Source of the DNA: Gemmatimonadota bacterium
Lineage (GTDB): Bacteria; Latescibacterota; UBA2968
Direction: 5' to 3'
Assembly: GCA_002714465.1 (NCBI GenBank)
Contig: PAXL01000036.1
Coordinates: 120,323 to 184,322 of the forward strand
DNA length: 64,000 nucleotides
Part shown: positions 25,625 to 34,271 of the stretch, piece after piece
How the letters are laid out: the number at the start of each line of letters is the position of its first letter
Numbering within the stretch: position 1 is the first letter of the stretch
Made by a program: the position numbers and the translations under genes
The notes under the pieces: generated by a model
The model's database searches: none
Seen by the model: only the letters and a program-made list of their open reading frames with translations
Told to the model about the DNA's origin: nothing

Positions 25625-25666
25625 TTTTACCGCCAGTTTGAATCTGGTCACGTATGGGCGGTATTA
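25625..25666 (-). promoter_or_regulatory. Candidate operator half-sites and promoter region of the PFOR operon
   Basis: TTTTACCGCC (25625-25634) and GGCGGTATTA (25657-25666) flank about 22 bases. The first matches 10 bases of the aceE dyad exactly. Read on the minus strand, a weak -10 (TACTAA) abuts the second box and a TTGTTC lies 17 bases upstream of it, the same box-after-minus-10 layout as at aceE. The rest of the 190-base gap to the FAH gene is AT-rich and shows no gene. Confidence 0.4.
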
Positions 25667-25792
25667 GTAAGTCTTAAATTCAATCTGAACAAATAATAAG
25701 ATCTAATAATTAGATCCATAAGACTCAGTAAAATATAGGGCAAAGAATCCCCCTGCGCAAGCCAAGCTTCTATGCCGGAGGGCCCTTAGAAT

Positions 25793-26818
25793 TCAGCGTT
25801 GGAGGTTGTCCAGTTGGGTCGGTTTGGGGATAGATACGATTGGATTCTTGAGCGTGCCTATTCCCTGGAAGGTCATGAGGACGAGGTCGCCGTCGATCAG
25901 GCCGTCCGCCAGGTCCGTGTCGGCGAAGACGATTGGTGTTCCCCAGTAGAAGATCTGGAGCTGGTTGTGTTCGAGCGGAATTCGCTCGAAGAGCGAGCGC
26001 TCAAGATGAAACAGCCCGTCGGGCGCGTTGAGATGACTGTTGCCGGTCTTGCCTGTTTTGAAGGCCACGCTTTCACCGTCCCTGATGATGTCGCAAGAGA
26101 CCTCGACCGCTGTGTGGTCGAAGACGTCGTCGGTCACGAGCTCGGGTCCCAAGCTAGCACAGCCGCCGCTCCAGTTCTTCGCCTGGGGTAGGTTCAGCGG
26201 GTTTTGGGCCTCGATCCCGTTGTCCGTGTAGTCGTTCCCACCCGTGAAGCCGAGGCGCTCGATCTGACCGTCGCTCCGCAGCCCGTATATACTGACGAGC
26301 TCGACTTCGGGGACCAGACGCAGGGTGTTCTCGGGTCTGCCGATCGGTCCACCGTGGGCGACCAAGCTTTCAGGATCCGATTTGGCGAACAGCTCGGGTA
26401 TCCCGCCCGCCGCACACTCCCTGTATTTCTGGTCGTAAACATTGACTGACACGCCCGTCGACTGCTTAGCCTCGATCTCTCTCAACTTTGCGCTGTCCTC
26501 GTGGGTCACGCCGGCCAGCCAGATCCTGAGCAGGTGTTTTGCCCCTGATGGAGGCGTAACCGTAGGTCTGAGGTGGGGTTGGGTTGTATCGGAAGTGTTC
26601 TTGAGCAGGTTTCCTAACGGCTTTCGCTCGGCCGAACCGGCAAGGCCTTCGCACACCTCGACCAGACTGGACGCATTGCCGCCGTGCTGGTAGTAGAGCT
26701 CGTGCAGGGAGATCGGAGCTGTTGGTGTGGAGGTCAGGTCGATCAGGTCATCGCCATCGATGATCCCGACGCGGTTCGAGGGTGAGCTTTGGGGATCAGT
26801 GAACTGTACGAGTCTCAA
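25793..26818 (-). CDS. Fumarylacetoacetate hydrolase superfamily protein (AraD1/GguC-like)
   Basis: A 341-residue protein with an FAH-fold C-terminal two thirds: 'VPEVELVSIYGLRSDGQIERLGFTGGNDYTDNGIEAQNP' holds the metal-binding Glu/Asp region, followed by 'LNLPQAKNWSGGCASLGPELVTDD' and 'ADTDLADGLIDGDLVLMTFQGIG'. The 'LNLPQAK...CASLGPEL' pattern is nearer the AraD1/GguC branch, whose members dehydrate 2-keto-3-deoxy sugar acids, than true fumarylacetoacetases. This would fit the sugar-acid theme of the operon at 52.8-59.3 kb, but the substrate is inferred only. It is monocistronic, convergent with nothing and divergent from the 99-aa gene. Confidence 0.75.
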   Translation of the reverse strand: MRLVQFTDPQSSPSNRVGIIDGDDLIDLTSTPTAPISLHELYYQHGGNASSLVEVCEGLAGSAERKPLGNLLKNTSDTTQPHLRPTVTPPSGAKHLLRIWLAGVTHEDSAKLREIEAKQSTGVSVNVYDQKYRECAAGGIPELFAKSDPESLVAHGGPIGRPENTLRLVPEVELVSIYGLRSDGQIERLGFTGGNDYTDNGIEAQNPLNLPQAKNWSGGCASLGPELVTDDVFDHTAVEVSCDIIRDGESVAFKTGKTGNSHLNAPDGLFHLERSLFERIPLEHNQLQIFYWGTPIVFADTDLADGLIDGDLVLMTFQGIGTLKNPIVSIPKPTQLDNLQR

Positions 26819-26887
26819 GAGTCGATTCTCCTGCTAAGGGTTTTCGAACAAGAGCGCATAGGATAATCCCAGCGAGCGAAGGAGCAA

Positions 26888-26899
26888 GGTAAAACCGCC
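26888..26899. promoter_or_regulatory. GGTAAAACCGCC box between divergent genes
   Basis: Twelve bases identical to part of the minus-strand aceE dyad (GGCGGTAAAACCGCC), located in the 138-base region between the divergently transcribed FAH gene and the 99-aa gene. A GCGGCGG follows 11 bases later. It could act on either gene. Confidence 0.4.
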
Positions 26900-26956
26900 T
26901 TTGGTCTTGCGGCGGAATCCGGGCGCAGGGATATTGGGGCGACAACGGAGGAGACA

Positions 26957-27256
26957 ATGGAGTTCGAGACGACTGACCCCGCAGAGGCCTTGAAGCAGAT
27001 CCGCGTGAACCGTGAGATATTCCGGGCGCTCCGACGTGTGGTGCTGGAGCGGCAGAGAACAACCGTATACGACATCAACGGCGACGCGTATGTGGTCCAG
27101 GGCGTGGGGTGGGAGACGAAAGGGATCGGGAAGTTCCTCCACGGTGTCGGTGCTTCGTTCGATCCGTCGAAGGTGAATCTGGCGCCGCTGACGGGGGAAG
27201 AGAAGGAGTATCGTGTGGTCAAGAGCGATCCCTGGGGACAGGATCGGATTCTGTGA
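26957..27256 (+). CDS. Small hypothetical protein, 99 aa
   Basis: ATG 26957 has an excellent GGAGGAG ribosome site. The N-terminal third is a charged helix ('DPAEALKQIRVNREIFRALRRVVLERQR') and the rest is predicted beta-rich with a 'VVQGVGWETKGIGKFLHGVG' tract. There is no signal peptide or Cys. It is followed after 32 bases by the EEP-family gene and RDD gene on the same strand, so it may be in that operon. I do not recognise the family. Confidence 0.7.
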   Translation: MEFETTDPAEALKQIRVNREIFRALRRVVLERQRTTVYDINGDAYVVQGVGWETKGIGKFLHGVGASFDPSKVNLAPLTGEEKEYRVVKSDPWGQDRIL

Positions 27257-27288
27257 AATGCGGCTGGTAGCTGGCAGAAGGGGGCGGA

Positions 27289-28068
27289 ATGCGAGTCATG
27301 ACCTGCAACATACGGACCTCAACTGCTGCTGATGGTGAGGATCATTGGGAGCGGCGGAAGGCGATTTGTGTCTCGACGATTCTGGATCGTGAACCGGATC
27401 TGTTCGGCGTCCAGGAGGCGCAAGAAGATCAGCTGATCTACCTGACGGCTGCGATGAGTAAGTTCTCGAGCTTCGGGCTCCCCGACGAAGCCGCCGGTCG
27501 TAACGCCGTTAATACGATCTTTTACAGGTCAGATCGGTTTGATTCCATCGCTGAGGGTGGCTATTGGATGTCCGAAACACCTCACGTGCCCGGTTCCTCC
27601 TCGTGGGAGAGCGCCTGCGTTCGACTTGCGAACTGGGTGCGGCTTAAGGACCGTGAATCAGGACACGAGTTCAGGTTCGTGAACACGCATTTAGATCATG
27701 TCAGCCAGCCGGCGGTCGAAGGACAAGTGGCCAAGATCAACGAGGACGCAGCGGCGTATCCTGAAGTGTATCCACAGATTCTCACGGGTGACATGAATGC
27801 ACGAGCAAGCCATCCCGGAATTCAGGCCTTGCTTGCGGCGGGATGGGCGGATACTTACGAGACGGTGCACGCAGATTACGATCCGGGCAACACATTCCAT
27901 CGGTTTCGTGGAGATCAGTATGAGGGGGAGAGCGGCAAGATCGACTGGATCTTCTGCCGAGGAAACGTTCAGGTGAAGGGTGCCGAGATCGTGAGAGACT
28001 CGGAAGGCGGTCGGTTCCCGAGCGACCACTATTTCATCATGGCAGATTGTGAGGTGGGCGGTTGCTGA
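27289..28068 (+). CDS. Endonuclease/exonuclease/phosphatase family protein
   Basis: A 259-residue Mg-dependent hydrolase of the EEP superfamily. The strands appear in order: 'MRVMTCNIRT' (metal-site Asn), 'LFGVQEAQEDQL' (catalytic Glu), 'FVNTHLDHVSQPA' (Asp/His), 'LTGDMNARASHPG' (Asp-x-Asn), 'KIDWIFCRG' and the final 'RFPSDHYFIMAD' (Ser-Asp-His). There is no signal peptide, so it acts in the cytoplasm or leaves by another route. Substrate is unknown; the family ranges from nucleases to sphingomyelinases and phosphoesterases. The stop overlaps the start of the RDD gene by one base. Confidence 0.88.
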   Translation: MRVMTCNIRTSTAADGEDHWERRKAICVSTILDREPDLFGVQEAQEDQLIYLTAAMSKFSSFGLPDEAAGRNAVNTIFYRSDRFDSIAEGGYWMSETPHVPGSSSWESACVRLANWVRLKDRESGHEFRFVNTHLDHVSQPAVEGQVAKINEDAAAYPEVYPQILTGDMNARASHPGIQALLAAGWADTYETVHADYDPGNTFHRFRGDQYEGESGKIDWIFCRGNVQVKGAEIVRDSEGGRFPSDHYFIMADCEVGGC

Positions 28069-28592
28069 TGCGTGACGAGATGGCGGGGATCGGGAGACGC
28101 TGCGCCGCGTTGTTCGTGGACCTGATCATGCTTGAGCTGGCCATGTGGCCGTTGGGGCTGGCGATCCGAGAACTGACGCCGTCCGCGGCCGTCCTCCGGT
28201 TTCTGCAGTTTGTGATCGCGGTGATCTACTCGGCGGTTTTCCTAGGTGAGAGGGGGCAGACCCCCGGGAAGATCATGGCTTCTCTCAGGACACTCAGTGT
28301 GGATGGGAGCTTGCTGAATCAGCGTCAGGCGCTGGTTCGGGCGGTGATTAAATGGGGGACAATCTACGTCCCGCTGACCGTTATGGCTGCGATGATGCCG
28401 CTCCCTACGAATGTGCAGCGAATCGGGACAAATGCGCCCCTGGTTGCTCCAGAAGTGCCCACTCTGATGCCCGTGATTGGGTTCGCGACGGTGGTTCTCT
28501 GGTTCGGCTTGGCTGTTCTGACTCGACGAGATCCGAACGGGAAGGCGCCGCACGATCGGGTGGCGGATTCCCTGGTGATCAAGGTGGCTTGA
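28068..28592 (+). CDS. RDD-family integral membrane protein
   Basis: About 174 residues from ATG 28068, which overlaps the preceding TGA (TGATG). The RDD signature is present: 'GIGRRCAALFVDLIMLELA' with Arg-Arg and Asp at the first helix, 'GERGQTPGKIMASLRTLSVDG' in the loop and 'RQALVRAVIKWG' before the third helix. A fourth helix near 'VIGFATVVLWFGLAVLT' precedes 'DPNGKAPHDRVADSLVI', the usual RDD ending. Function of the family is largely unknown (some bind ions or haem). It is coupled with the EEP-family gene. Confidence 0.85.
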   Translation: MRDEMAGIGRRCAALFVDLIMLELAMWPLGLAIRELTPSAAVLRFLQFVIAVIYSAVFLGERGQTPGKIMASLRTLSVDGSLLNQRQALVRAVIKWGTIYVPLTVMAAMMPLPTNVQRIGTNAPLVAPEVPTLMPVIGFATVVLWFGLAVLTRRDPNGKAPHDRVADSLVIKVA

Positions 28593-28612
28593 GCAGGCTT
28601 GTATAACCTGCT
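28592..28612 (+). terminator. Possible weak terminator after the RDD gene
   Basis: AGCAGG and CCTGCT form a 6-bp stem around a 9-base loop directly at the RDD stop codon, followed by TCTCGAT. The T-tract is poor, so this is a weak call. Confidence 0.3.
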
Positions 28613-28660
28613 TCTCGATACGCCTTGAACTGCATTCAGTCCTAATCGAAGACACGGTCG

Positions 28661-31006
28661 CTAAGGGATCACACTGAAGAGTGAAGTTTTCGTGGTTTCC
28701 TGATCAGTGGTTAGATCCCTGACGCGCATCTTCAATTCGTATCTTCCCGGTTTGGCTTCTGCGAGATCCAGCTCGAAGTAGTCGTTCTCCTGGGTGACTG
28801 ATCCCGTCTGTTCGAACTCGAATCCGATCGTCTCTCCTTCCTTCGCTCGCCGCAGCTTCGCCAAGAACGGGATTTTGATCTTTCCCCCCGATGTCCGGGC
28901 CTCAACCTCATAAGAGATCCGGTATTTGGTCTGCCCGAACTCGTCTCGATTCAGGTTGTAGATTTCGTAGTAGATGTAGATGGGCTCTCCCGTACGGAAC
29001 GAGCGTGTCGGTGCTGGACGGATGTCCCAGCCGTTTCGTACGAACTTGGAAGGTCTCTCGGCGTCGGCTTCCACGATTTTCTGGGCGATCTGGAGGTCGC
29101 TCAGCGCAAGTTTGTTTCTGCTGAAGTCCTCGAGTTCGAGCGCTTGACCATAGACCTGAATGAGATTGGTGTTCCGACGTGTTATCTGCACACGTAGTTC
29201 GTATTCACCCGGTTGAACCGGCAGGTTCGCGCGCCCGACCGCTAGAAGACCTTGATCCCGATTGAGCGAGTTGACACCGATCCCGAGGTTCTCGATGGAC
29301 CGGTCGACCTCATGGGCACCTCGCAGCAGGACAACTCGCCGTTCGACAACGACAGTTGTGTCCGGGTCGTCCGGTAACGCCACGTTGTCGATCGGTAGAG
29401 CAATGTTCACCTGCAGGTCTGTCTGGCCGTCCTCTCCCCGGTAGGCCAGGGCCTCAAAGAAGAAGTGCAAGGGCTTGAGCAACGTCAGGTCATATCGCTC
29501 GGGCTCCTCCGACGCGACACGAGCGACGAGCGAAGCGGGCGAGTAATTTGTCATCCGGCTGATGAAGGAAAGGGGTGACCCCGTCGTGAACTCAAGACGC
29601 GCCATATCGTCCTCGCTCAGCGTAGGGATCGGGGCGTAATCGAAGTTGTCGCTTAGGAACTCATCGGTAAAGGAAATTTCGATTCCCTTCCCAATGTCAA
29701 TATAGATCCACGATTCCCAAGGAACGGTCGACCAGTCCGAGCCGGCCGTGATCGGCTTCCAGCCTTGCAGACCAAGCAGCTCACCATCGTTCACAGACGG
29801 GTTCGAAAGCGAAAGCCCGGCATCCGTCTGGTGACGGATCGGGTAGACCGGGCCGACAAAGGTGTGGTCGACAGCGTCGCTTCCGTACAGACGCGCAGCC
29901 ATCAGGTCCTGTACCTGCTGAGCCGCTGGGGGGACGATCGCGTTGAGGTCCTTCGATGTCGAGCGGTGGAAGGGCTTGCCATAGCGGATGTAGACCTCGC
30001 CGCGTTTGTCCCAGGGGAACTTCTTCTTTCCAAACTCGTTTCGGGCGTGCCATACGCGTCGGTAATGCTCGGCACGTCTCATTGCACCGCCTGAAGTTCG
30101 GAATGGGTCTCGTGTCATCCAGAAGCGTTGGAGGAAGGCATCCCGCGCAGTATCGGGGACAGATCGATAGGCCAGGATCTCGCGTTTGAGTCCGACAAGG
30201 GTGATGTCCTCGAAAAGGGTGGCCTCTTCCTCTTTGAGTGTAGCGATGTAATCTCGGAAGGCCCGCACGGCCCCTTCGTGCTCACCCTTGTGGATCAGCG
30301 AGATTGCAAGAAGCGGGAGTGACCGGGTATTCTTGAGCCGTGATGTGACCTGATACAGATTCTCCCACTGTTCTTCTTGGAGTAGCTGCTGAGCGAAGGT
30401 TAACGCCGTTTCCTCGTCCGACGGGTCGAGGTCGAGGTAGCGCTTGAAGTAGATCAGCGATGCGGCAGTGTTACCCTCCTCGACATACGTCTCGGCCAGG
30501 AGCCGGTAGGGCAAAGCGAGCGTAGGTTCATAGAGGATCGCGCGGTCTGCGGCTCGGCGCGCGTCACGGCGCTTGCCGATGAGACTGTAAGCGAGGGCTA
30601 GCTGCGCGTGAGCGTCGGCGTATGTCGAGTCGACTCGCAGCGCTGCTCGAAAGTAGGAAATGGCAGACTTCGGTTTGTCCTCCAACTCGAGGGATGCTCG
30701 TCCAAGTCCGAAGTGAGCGCCGGCGAGGGTCGAGTCGATCTGAGTCGCCTTGGTCAGAACTCGACGCACACCGGCGGCGTCACCCAGTTTCAAATACAGC
30801 GCGCCTGCAAGCGCGTGGATCCGTGCGTCCGTATCCGATTGCTTCAGCAGCCGTTCGATCTCCGCGACACCACGCCGCCAGTCTTCGCGGGTTTGTCCGA
30901 GGACGGTTGCGTAGACCGAGTCTGCGATTGCACCTGGGGCTGTCTGGGCGAGGACGTTGCTCGCGGTGAGTGCGAGCAGCACTAAGATCGTTTTCATTAT
31001 TGGCAC
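28661..31006 (-). CDS. Exported TPR and GWxTD-domain protein
   Basis: A 781-residue protein with a signal peptide ('MKTILVLLALTASNVLAQTAPG'). Residues about 35-250 are tandem TPR repeats ('IHALAGALYLKLGDAAGV', 'AGAHFGLGRASLELEDKPKSAISYFRAALRVD', 'ADAHAQLALAYSLIGKRRDARRAADRAILYEP'). Residues about 275-345 match the GWxTD domain: 'FLQRFWMTRDPFRTSGGAMRRAEHYRRVWHARNEFG', then 'FPWDKRGEVYIRYGKP', although the Trp-x-Thr-Asp itself is degenerate (PWDKRG). The C-terminal half is predicted beta-sandwich. The family is found in Acidobacteria, Gemmatimonadota and FCB bacteria; its function is unknown. GTG 31006 is taken as start; ATG 30997 is possible. Confidence 0.82.
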   Translation of the reverse strand: MPIMKTILVLLALTASNVLAQTAPGAIADSVYATVLGQTREDWRRGVAEIERLLKQSDTDARIHALAGALYLKLGDAAGVRRVLTKATQIDSTLAGAHFGLGRASLELEDKPKSAISYFRAALRVDSTYADAHAQLALAYSLIGKRRDARRAADRAILYEPTLALPYRLLAETYVEEGNTAASLIYFKRYLDLDPSDEETALTFAQQLLQEEQWENLYQVTSRLKNTRSLPLLAISLIHKGEHEGAVRAFRDYIATLKEEEATLFEDITLVGLKREILAYRSVPDTARDAFLQRFWMTRDPFRTSGGAMRRAEHYRRVWHARNEFGKKKFPWDKRGEVYIRYGKPFHRSTSKDLNAIVPPAAQQVQDLMAARLYGSDAVDHTFVGPVYPIRHQTDAGLSLSNPSVNDGELLGLQGWKPITAGSDWSTVPWESWIYIDIGKGIEISFTDEFLSDNFDYAPIPTLSEDDMARLEFTTGSPLSFISRMTNYSPASLVARVASEEPERYDLTLLKPLHFFFEALAYRGEDGQTDLQVNIALPIDNVALPDDPDTTVVVERRVVLLRGAHEVDRSIENLGIGVNSLNRDQGLLAVGRANLPVQPGEYELRVQITRRNTNLIQVYGQALELEDFSRNKLALSDLQIAQKIVEADAERPSKFVRNGWDIRPAPTRSFRTGEPIYIYYEIYNLNRDEFGQTKYRISYEVEARTSGGKIKIPFLAKLRRAKEGETIGFEFEQTGSVTQENDYFELDLAEAKPGRYELKMRVRDLTTDQETTKTSLFSVIP

Positions 31007-31333
31007 TTCTGTTCCCTTCAGAGGTTTTCGAACTACATAAGTAATTACGTCGGACGAAAGAGACGTTTCTTTTCCGAAATGTAGGGTCGACGATACCCGT
31101 CGTGTTGGATAGAACTAAGATCAAGGCGGAGATGACCGCAAATCATCCAGCGAATCGGCCTCGCAGTCGCCAGATGCAAGTTTTGGAATCCGATGGGCTG
31201 ATTCGCCGTAACACCCTGTGTCTCAGGTGTTTTTTCTTGACTTGCAGTTTCTACCAACCTACTTTCAGCCGAAACCCAGTAAATTTACTGTAAACAGCGA
31301 TTTCCGTCGGTTTTTGGCCGTTTGAGGGACACC
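31007..31333. other. Intergenic region between GWxTD gene and ptsN: terminator-like hairpin, promoter, palindrome
   Basis: No gene is seen in the first 200 bases. At 31210-31236 (plus strand) AACACC/GGTGTT form a stem with six following T residues, like a terminator, but no upstream gene on that strand needs it; an attenuated leader or a small RNA is possible. Directly after it TTGACT (31237-31242), 17 bases, and TACTTT (31260-31265) form a candidate ptsN promoter. A perfect 14-bp palindrome CAGTAAATTTACTG follows at 31277-31290 and may be an operator. Confidence 0.45.
31277..31290. promoter_or_regulatory. 14-bp perfect palindrome upstream of ptsN
   Basis: CAGTAAATTTACTG is its own reverse complement and lies about 12 bases after the candidate -10 and 43 bases before the ptsN start. 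CAGTAAATTT also occurs over the -10 of the aceE promoter (minus strand). It may bind a dimeric regulator. Confidence 0.4.
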
Positions 31334-31795
31334 GTGACACTGATGGAGATTCTCTCCGGCAAGTCTGTTATCGTGGGCTTGAACGGAGAGGGAAAAAGAG
31401 AGATTCTCGAAGAGCTCGTCGACGTTCTCGAGGTGGGTGACAACATCACCGATCGGGAGAAGGTGCTGGAAGCCGTGCTCCAAAGAGAAGAAATCATGAG
31501 TACAGGTATCGGACACGGGATCGCAATCCCGCACGGCAAATCGGAGTATGTGAAAGAGCTAAGGGGCGTCTTGGGAATAAAGAGGAAGGGAGTCGAGTTC
31601 GACTCCCTGGATGGTCAGCCCACTTTTATCTTCTTCCTACTCGTTTCCCCGATGGATGTTTCAGGTCCGCACATCAAAGCACTGGCGAGGATTTCACGAC
31701 TTCTGAAGGGCGAGGAGTTCCGGCAGGAGTTGATCGACTGTCCTGACAACCAGACGGCAATTCGGATCCTCGAAGAGGAAGAGAGCAAGCACTAG
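31334..31795 (+). CDS. ptsN: PTS EIIA domain protein, fructose/nitrogen type
   Basis: A 153-residue PTS IIA type 2 domain, phosphorylated on a histidine by NPr/HPr. The active-site His67 lies in 'TGIGHGIAIPHGKS', preceded by 'REEIMST', the standard signature. No EIIB or EIIC lies nearby, so it is likely the regulatory EIIA-Ntr type controlling potassium, nitrogen or stress responses rather than sugar import. GTG 31334 is preferred, with a GAGGG site five bases upstream; TTG 31322 is the alternative. A strong terminator follows 24 bases after the stop, so it is monocistronic. Confidence 0.85.
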   Translation: MTLMEILSGKSVIVGLNGEGKREILEELVDVLEVGDNITDREKVLEAVLQREEIMSTGIGHGIAIPHGKSEYVKELRGVLGIKRKGVEFDSLDGQPTFIFFLLVSPMDVSGPHIKALARISRLLKGEEFRQELIDCPDNQTAIRILEEEESKH

Positions 31796-31818
31796 CGCTC
31801 TCGGAGAGTTCGGTCACC

Positions 31819-31852
31819 AAGGTCTGCTCGCTGTCGAGCAGGCCTTTTTTTC
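31819..31852 (+). terminator. Rho-independent terminator after ptsN
   Basis: A 12-bp stem AAGGTCTGCTCG / CGAGCAGGCCTT with a CTGT loop (one G-T pair) is followed by a run of eight T residues beginning in the last stem bases. It lies 24 bases after the ptsN stop. Confidence 0.92.
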
Positions 31853-31950
31853 AATAATGTTTGGAACCAGCAGTGGTCCGATCGCGTTACAGTTCATAGC
31901 GTGTAATCAACCAAGGTTCGTCCGTCAGTCGCGGCCGCTCATGAGGTCCC

Positions 31951-34053
31951 TTGTTTGCTCTGAGCTTCACCTACCCTGCGGTTCTCTACGGCCTTGCCGC
32001 AGCTGCGTTACCGCTTCTGATGCATCTCATGAATCGACGTCGGTCGGTCACGGTCGCATTCAGCAATGTGGCGCTGCTTCAGGCCCTCCAGCAGGATCGA
32101 ATGCGCCTGGTCAAAGTGAAGCAGTGGGCGGTGCTCGCACTACGCACACTCTTGATTGCTCTTCTGGTTCTCGCTTTTGCCAGACCGACTGTTCGCGAGT
32201 CAAGCGTCGGCGGCAGTCACGGCGAGACATCTGCGGTCCTCCTCGTCGATCGTTCGATGAGCACTCAGTATCAGGTCTCAGGCCGGTCGCTTCTGAGTCA
32301 CTCGAAGGACCGGGTCAATGAAGCCCTAGAACTCTTCAATGAGCGAGATCGGGTCCGCCTTCTTTCGTTTGACGATAGCGTTAAACCATCTGACGCTTCG
32401 ACGATTGAACGAGTCGGGCTCTCGTTGGCCGATCTGAGCCCCTCTTATCGTGCGACGGATCCAGGACTTGCGATCGAGGCCGCAAGACGTATTCTGCTGG
32501 AAGATCGGACCCCCAACCGGGAGCTCTATGTATTCTCGGATATCACCAGAAAAGGGTGGGAGGAGCTTCGCGATTCCTACGACGGGTTCGAGGGTGCGAC
32601 GGTTTTTGTGATTCCTTCTCCAGAAGTGGAAGAAGGAAACGTGGCTGTTCGGTCGATCAGGACTACGGATTTCCTTGTAAGCGTCGGGCGCCCGACCCGT
32701 CTGGTGGCTGAAGTCGAAAACTTTGGAGCGGCGAACGTGAAGGAGCTGCCCGTTCAGGTCTTCGTGGACGGGCAGCGCATTGGACAGAAGGTGATCGCCT
32801 GCTCGGCTGGCTCACGTCAGCAGGTGAGCTTTCGCTGGACACCGGAAAAAGGGGGCGCTCGAGAGCTTCGTGTGGAGATCCCCGATGATGCGCTATTGGC
32901 GGACAACCGACGCTCGAGCGTGCTACATATACCGGAACGTCTGAAAGTGGGGGTCATGGGTGAGGCGGACGAACGCTACTACGTACAGGAGGCGCTTGCG
33001 TCCGGACTGGCGGGATCTTTGGAGGTGACGCCCATCGAGCCGGGTTCGATGGGAACGGAGGGGTATGGGGACTTCGATCTTCTCGTTCTCTGCAATGTGA
33101 GGCGGCTTGGTCGGGGCGAGGTGAGTGCTATCCGTCGTGCTGTGTCGATGGGCGCGGGTCTGCTCGTGACGTTGGGAGAAGGGATAGACCTCCGCATATA
33201 TAATGAGCTGGTGTTTCCTGCTTTGTGCGAACTCTCTTTGACCGGGATCGCTGGATCAAGGTTGAGACAAGATCGGTTCACGTCCTTCGATCCGGAGGAT
33301 GCCGGACACCCGACGCTTTCCGGTCTTCTGAGCGAGGATCTGACGAGCCCGAAGTTTTACGCGCGGTATCGATCACGGACATCCGGCGCGACGAGGGCAG
33401 TTCTGACTTTTTCGTCTGGCGACCCCGCTTTGGTCGAGAATCGTGTCGGTGATGGACGAGTAATGGTCCTGTTGTCGCACACGGATCTCGATTGGTCGGA
33501 TGTCTCGGTGACCGGGTTCTTTGCTCCATTCTTGCATCGCGCTGTCCGGTATCTCGCGACCGGTGCATTCGGTTCGGACGATGTGCTCGTCGGACGACGT
33601 GTGACACGGTCTGTTTCCGACCTCGGGGTCCGAGAGGCTGTCGTCGATCCGCCGGAAGGCCCCGCACAGACGGTGTGGGCACAGCAGCTTGGAGACCGGA
33701 CTTTCTGGGTGATCGACGAAACGGATCAGCCCGGGGTTTGGGATATACATTCGGGCGGGCGAGTTGTGGACAGGTTCGCTGTTCAGGTGATTCGGCGCGA
33801 GAGCGACCCGAAACGGGTGGATCCTGCCGTGTTCGAGCAGCTGTTCCCCGGGGCCGAAGTGGTCTTTATCGATTCAGCAGAACCCCTTGCCGCGATCGTA
33901 TCGGAGCATCGATATGGCGCAGAGCTCTGGCGGACCTTTCTTCTGGGAGCTCTGATCTGCCTTGCCGTCGAACTTGCTCTAATGTCCGGCGAGACGCGGA
34001 TGCGCGACGAAGCGCAGGGCTCATCGAGTGCGGAACCGGTATATTCCGTATAA
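31951..34053 (+). CDS. BatA-like membrane protein with von Willebrand factor A domain
   Basis: A 700-residue membrane protein. The N terminus has the BatA double-helix motif: 'FTYPAVLYGLAAAALPLLMHLMNRRRS' (helix 1), a 'VAFSNVALLQALQ' segment and a second helix ('AVLALRTLLIALLVLAFARPT'). Residues about 90-240 are a vWA domain; 'VLLVDRSMS' carries the DxSxS metal motif. A CARDB-like beta domain follows ('RLVAEVENFGAANVKELPVQVFVDGQRIG'), then a glutamine-amidotransferase-like region ('LLVLCNVRRLGRGEVSAIRRAVSMGAGLLVTLGEG') and a final helix near 655-675. Proteins like this often work with MoxR ATPases, but none is in the window. It starts at TTG 31951. Confidence 0.8.
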   Translation: MFALSFTYPAVLYGLAAAALPLLMHLMNRRRSVTVAFSNVALLQALQQDRMRLVKVKQWAVLALRTLLIALLVLAFARPTVRESSVGGSHGETSAVLLVDRSMSTQYQVSGRSLLSHSKDRVNEALELFNERDRVRLLSFDDSVKPSDASTIERVGLSLADLSPSYRATDPGLAIEAARRILLEDRTPNRELYVFSDITRKGWEELRDSYDGFEGATVFVIPSPEVEEGNVAVRSIRTTDFLVSVGRPTRLVAEVENFGAANVKELPVQVFVDGQRIGQKVIACSAGSRQQVSFRWTPEKGGARELRVEIPDDALLADNRRSSVLHIPERLKVGVMGEADERYYVQEALASGLAGSLEVTPIEPGSMGTEGYGDFDLLVLCNVRRLGRGEVSAIRRAVSMGAGLLVTLGEGIDLRIYNELVFPALCELSLTGIAGSRLRQDRFTSFDPEDAGHPTLSGLLSEDLTSPKFYARYRSRTSGATRAVLTFSSGDPALVENRVGDGRVMVLLSHTDLDWSDVSVTGFFAPFLHRAVRYLATGAFGSDDVLVGRRVTRSVSDLGVREAVVDPPEGPAQTVWAQQLGDRTFWVIDETDQPGVWDIHSGGRVVDRFAVQVIRRESDPKRVDPAVFEQLFPGAEVVFIDSAEPLAAIVSEHRYGAELWRTFLLGALICLAVELALMSGETRMRDEAQGSSSAEPVYSV

Positions 34054-34271
34054 GATACTGTTTATATGAATCTTAGAGTGTAAATGGTCTGCCCGTCTTG
34101 ACTTGGGTAATCACCACTCCTATTTTTTCAGCGCGTTGCCCAATGTGTTCTATCACCGCACAATGAGCGTGTTTTCCTTTGATTCACGTTGCGTTTGTCT
34201 GCTGTTACTGGTGCCCGGTTAGGTTTTCCGCACACGAGTGATGTGGTCACCTTGAGCGTTAAGGAAACGAG
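34054..34271 (+). promoter_or_regulatory. topA upstream region with sigma70-type promoter at 34098-34126
   Basis: TTGACT (34098-34103), a 17-base spacer and TATTTT (34121-34126) form a good promoter about 145 bases upstream of topA. The long untranslated leader shows no hairpin or reading frame that I can support. Confidence 0.6.
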
